From positions 1 to 61,129 of IMG/VR virus record IMGVR_UViG_3300022752_004478: 61,129 bases of DNA. One strand, 5' to 3'. Each line of letters starts with the position of its first letter. Within the stretch, counting starts at the first letter, position 1. The translations under genes and the position numbers were made by a program. The notes below the pieces were generated by a model. The model ran no database searches. It was not told the origin of the DNA and saw only the letters and a program-made list of their open reading frames with translations. This document shows, piece after piece, positions 58,887 through 61,129 of this stretch. The stretch is from a virus.

Positions 58887-60707
58887 ATGAGTGTGAATAG
58901 AAAAATAAAAAAATACAATACGGAAGAAAGTGAGGTTGATAAAATAAAAGAAATTAAAAATCAAATCAGAAAAAAGATTGGAAAGCCATACTTAAAAATC
59001 AATCCAAAAAATGAAAACCAAGAAAAATTCATAAAAGAAATATTGGAAAATGATTCAATGTATGTTATTGCAACAGGGGTGGCAGGATGTGGTAAAGCCC
59101 AACCGCTAACATCTAAAGTCTTAACAATTAATGGATGGAAATTATTTAAGGATATAACACTATCTGATATTGTTATTACACCCGATAATAAAACTTCTGA
59201 AATTATTGGTATATATCCACAAGGTATTAAAGATATATATGAAATAACATTTGAGGATGGTAGAAAAGTTGAATGTTGTAAAGAACATCTTTGGAAAGTT
59301 TTTGAATATAATAAAAATGTAAAACATAAAGAAAATTATGATGGTTATAAAATTCTTTCTTTAGAAGAAATTCTTAAAAAAGAAAATAGACTTAAAGCAG
59401 GAAGATTGTATATACCTTTAGTTGAACCAATTAGTTTATTAACTAATGAAATAGAATTACCAATAGACCCATATTTATTAGGTATTTTGATAGGGGATGG
59501 TTGTTTAGGCAATAATCAAGTATCTTTTAGTAGTGCTGATGATTTTATTATTGAAAAAATAAAAAATATAGTTAACGATAAATTACATGTAATCACAAAA
59601 ATTAATAAATACGATTATAAAATTATAAAAAATAAAGAATTATTAAAACATAATGATTCTAATTATTTTATGGATAAAATAAGAGAATTAAAATTAGATG
59701 TTAATTCAGACAAAAAATTTATACCTGAAATATATAAAAATTTATCATTAAACGATAAAAAAGAATTATTAAAAGGTTTATTTGATAGTGATGGAACAAT
59801 TGGTAAAAATGGTAATATTAGCTACTCAACAGTATCAAAACAATTAGCAATTGATATACAAGATATTTTATGGTCAATGGGTTGTATTTGTAAAATAGTA
59901 GAAACTCAAAAATATTATAAAGATAAAAATGGTGATAAAAAAGCAGGTAAGTTATGTTATAGGCTTAATGTTAGAACAAATAAACATAGTGATTTATTTC
60001 ATTTACCTAGAAAATTAGAAAGAATACCATTAAATTATCAATATAATAATTTAAAATTAAGAATAAAAGAAATTAATTTAAAATCTTCCGAAGAAGCTGT
60101 TTGTATTTCAATAAAAAATGAAAATAAATTGTATATAACTGATAATTATATTGTCACACATAATACATTTATCGCTTTAATTCAAGCAATAAACTTATTA
60201 CTTTCAGATGATAATAACTACACAAAAATTAGAATATTTAAACCTTTAAAACAACTACAACATGAAGATGTTGGAACACTCCCCGGAGGTGTTGAAGAAA
60301 AATTAGAATATGTATTAATGTCTTATTCAATGCAATTAAATAAACTAATTTCTCCAATTGCTTTAGAAATATTATTTAAAGAAAAAATCATTGAAATTAT
60401 ACCAATGGGTAATTTAAGAGGTTTATCTCTTGATAACATTAATATTTTTGATGAATTCCAAAATGTATCAATTGATAACAGTGAAACTGTATTAACACGT
60501 TTAGAAGAAGGTGGTAAAATGATTATTATTGGAGATATTCGTCAAAGAGATTTTAAAGATAAAAACGATAATGGATTAATGTTTTTAACTGAACATTTTA
60601 AAGATTTTGATGAACACATAAAAGTTGTCGAATTTGTTGATTCAGACTGCGTAAGAAGCCCTTTAATCCAAAAAATAACCAAACTATTTGATGATAAAAA
60701 AAGATAA
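58887..60707 (+). CDS. phoH: PhoH-like ATPase interrupted by a class 3 intein
   Basis: A 606-residue precursor. Residues 1-70 and 427-606 together make a 250-residue PhoH-like ATPase, the phage size. Walker A is GVAGCGK joined to T427 (TFIALIQAINLL), and RIFKPLKQLQHEDVGTLPGG, NINIFDEFQN (Walker B) and IIIGDIRQRDF follow, as in PhoH. Residues 71-426 are an intein (separate entry). After splicing the P-loop reads GCGKTFIA. PhoH-like proteins are RNA- or DNA-associated ATPases of unclear phage role and are common marker genes of marine phages. Confidence 0.9.
   Translation: MSVNRKIKKYNTEESEVDKIKEIKNQIRKKIGKPYLKINPKNENQEKFIKEILENDSMYVIATGVAGCGKAQPLTSKVLTINGWKLFKDITLSDIVITPDNKTSEIIGIYPQGIKDIYEITFEDGRKVECCKEHLWKVFEYNKNVKHKENYDGYKILSLEEILKKENRLKAGRLYIPLVEPISLLTNEIELPIDPYLLGILIGDGCLGNNQVSFSSADDFIIEKIKNIVNDKLHVITKINKYDYKIIKNKELLKHNDSNYFMDKIRELKLDVNSDKKFIPEIYKNLSLNDKKELLKGLFDSDGTIGKNGNISYSTVSKQLAIDIQDILWSMGCICKIVETQKYYKDKNGDKKAGKLCYRLNVRTNKHSDLFHLPRKLERIPLNYQYNNLKLRIKEINLKSSEEAVCISIKNENKLYITDNYIVTHNTFIALIQAINLLLSDDNNYTKIRIFKPLKQLQHEDVGTLPGGVEEKLEYVLMSYSMQLNKLISPIALEILFKEKIIEIIPMGNLRGLSLDNINIFDEFQNVSIDNSETVLTRLEEGGKMIIIGDIRQRDFKDKNDNGLMFLTEHFKDFDEHIKVVEFVDSDCVRSPLIQKITKLFDDKKR
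59097..60164 (+). other. Class 3 intein with LAGLIDADG endonuclease (356 aa)
   Basis: It begins with A71 (not Cys/Ser), block A AQPLTSKVLTINGW. Block B ECCKEHLWKVF has H134 (B:10) and W136 (B:12). Block F AVCISI has C406 (F:4). Block G YIVTHN has T424 (G:5), then H425-N426, and T427 is +1. This Trp/Cys/Thr set with a non-nucleophilic first residue is the hallmark of class 3 inteins, in which C406 is the first nucleophile. The endonuclease motifs are YLLGILIGDG (196-205) and LLKGLFDSDG (294-303), each with its acidic residue, so homing activity is likely intact. Confidence 0.9.
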
Positions 60708-60961
60708 TGAAAAAGTTTTTAGATAACATAGCACACAGTAAATTAGGTAAAATTTTAGACCATCTTTTTCTAGATTTTACTCTTTTTTTACCCAAATTTG
60801 CACTATATTTAATTATACCAACTTTTGTATTTTCATTTATGAATCTGTTTGGTATTAAATGGATAACAGATATGTTTTTAATAAATATGACATTATTTAT
60901 TTTGCCATTTTTTATTTTGGGATGTATATGGTTCATATATAGAACAACAAGTTTAGACTAA
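60707..60961 (+). CDS. Small membrane protein (84 aa)
   Basis: An 84-residue protein with two membrane helices (FLPKFALYLIIPTFVFSFM, about 27-45; ITDMFLINMTLFILPFFILGCIWFI, about 53-77). The N-terminus is amphipathic (KKFLDNIAHSKLGKILDHLF). The start overlaps the phoH stop by one base (TAATG). It ends just before a terminator. A holin or accessory membrane factor is possible; nothing identifies it further. Confidence 0.55.
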   Translation: MKKFLDNIAHSKLGKILDHLFLDFTLFLPKFALYLIIPTFVFSFMNLFGIKWITDMFLINMTLFILPFFILGCIWFIYRTTSLD

Positions 60962-60975
60962 CAATTACAAAACAT

Positions 60976-61011
60976 ATCCTGTTTGTGGTAAAATATAAGC
61001 AGGATTTTTTT
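60976..61011 (+). terminator. Rho-independent terminator
   Basis: ATCCTGTTT pairs with AAGCAGGAT (9 bp, one G-T) around a 12-base loop, followed by seven T. It closes the unit that ends with the small membrane protein and precedes nrdB. Confidence 0.85.
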
Positions 61012-61031
61012 ATACTTTAAATTAAAAAAAA

Positions 61032-61129
61032 ATGATTACAGAAAAAAGAAATTATTACAGACCTTTTGAATATGAAGAAGCATATAACTTCTACATTAAA
61101 CAACAATTAGTTCATTGGACTAAAGATGA
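61032..61129 (+). CDS. nrdB: Ribonucleotide reductase beta subunit, N-terminus only (runs off window)
   Basis: The visible 32 residues from ATG 61032 include YYRPFEYEEAYNFYIKQQL and VHWTKDE-like VHWTKD. This matches the N-terminus of class I NrdB (x-x-PFEY-P-W-A-Y-x-x-W-x-x-QQ-x-x-HW). NrdB holds the di-iron site and tyrosyl radical that drive deoxynucleotide synthesis. The metal ligands lie beyond the window. It is preceded by an AT-rich leader right after the terminator, so it starts a new transcription unit. Confidence 0.8.
   Translation, partial: MITEKRNYYRPFEYEEAYNFYIKQQLVHWTKD

Noticed and set aside
1-61129. tRNA genes or a CRISPR array
   Set aside because: Gaps between genes are too short for tRNAs, no cloverleaf was seen, and there are no regularly spaced repeats.

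Overview
This window is a very AT-rich, densely packed stretch of a large T4-like (contractile-tailed) bacteriophage genome. The evidence is a full set of T4-type core genes. For replication and recombination there are a DnaB-like helicase (gp41-like), primase (gp61-like), UvsX, a 5'-3' exonuclease, an SSB and gp47/gp46. For the tail there are a gp6-like and a gp25-like wedge protein, a LysM baseplate protein, a gp26-like hub protein, a giant hub protein with an M23 peptidase, and a tape measure. There are also a gp55-like late sigma factor, PhoH and the start of nrdB. Several minus-strand genes carry a TATATTTG box upstream, matching the Bacteroidota -7 consensus TAnnTTTG, and the SSB ends in an acidic DELPF tail. 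I infer a Bacteroidota host with moderate confidence. No tRNA, CRISPR array or insertion sequence was seen. No stretch over 300 bases lacks a gene.

Layout. (1) 1-6834: the two halves of a fractured gp47/gp46 gene (SbcD-SbcC) flank about 5 kb that holds a BCS1-like AAA ATPase, a KTSC protein, a LysM baseplate protein, a small membrane protein, the gp55-like sigma and two glycosyltransferases. (2) 6853-20218, minus: fifteen tightly packed sugar and methyl-transfer genes, including UDP-galactopyranose mutase and a HAD-nucleotidyltransferase fusion. (3) 20220-26911, minus: replication/recombination genes, with ssb first in the run. (4) 27004-40821, minus: tail and hub genes, the tape measure and a putative frameshift pair. 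(5) 40878-56492, mostly plus: baseplate and fibre genes mixed with a nuclease module (RuvC-like, UVR, phosphoesterase, PolB-type exonuclease). (6) 56547-61129, plus: a sigma-70, the primase, a third sigma-like factor, intein-containing PhoH, a terminator and nrdB.

The most notable finding is that two mechanistically different inteins interrupt the P-loops of two different ATPases at the same place, between the invariant Lys and the Ser/Thr. In gp46 it is an atypical split intein: a 29-residue N-part ends the gp47-gp46N protein (5500-5586, minus), and a 129-residue C-part begins the gp46 C-half (34-420, minus). Joining the exteins restores GENQVGKS. In PhoH it is a 356-residue LAGLIDADG intein that starts with Ala and has the Trp/Cys/Thr triad of class 3 inteins.

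A second system-level signal is a 16-17 bp palindrome, CTATTT-N4/5-AAATAG. It sits in three of the five divergent gene junctions, with a degraded copy in a fourth, and lies 3-8 bases from most of the start codons it faces. Its half-site TATAAATA equals the T4 late promoter. With the gp55-like sigma encoded here, this suggests bidirectional late promoters that give nearly leaderless mRNAs. Three different sigma-like proteins in one window point to elaborate phage-directed transcription. The sugar genes probably make and transfer a glycan onto virion proteins, phage DNA or the host surface; the target cannot be told from sequence.
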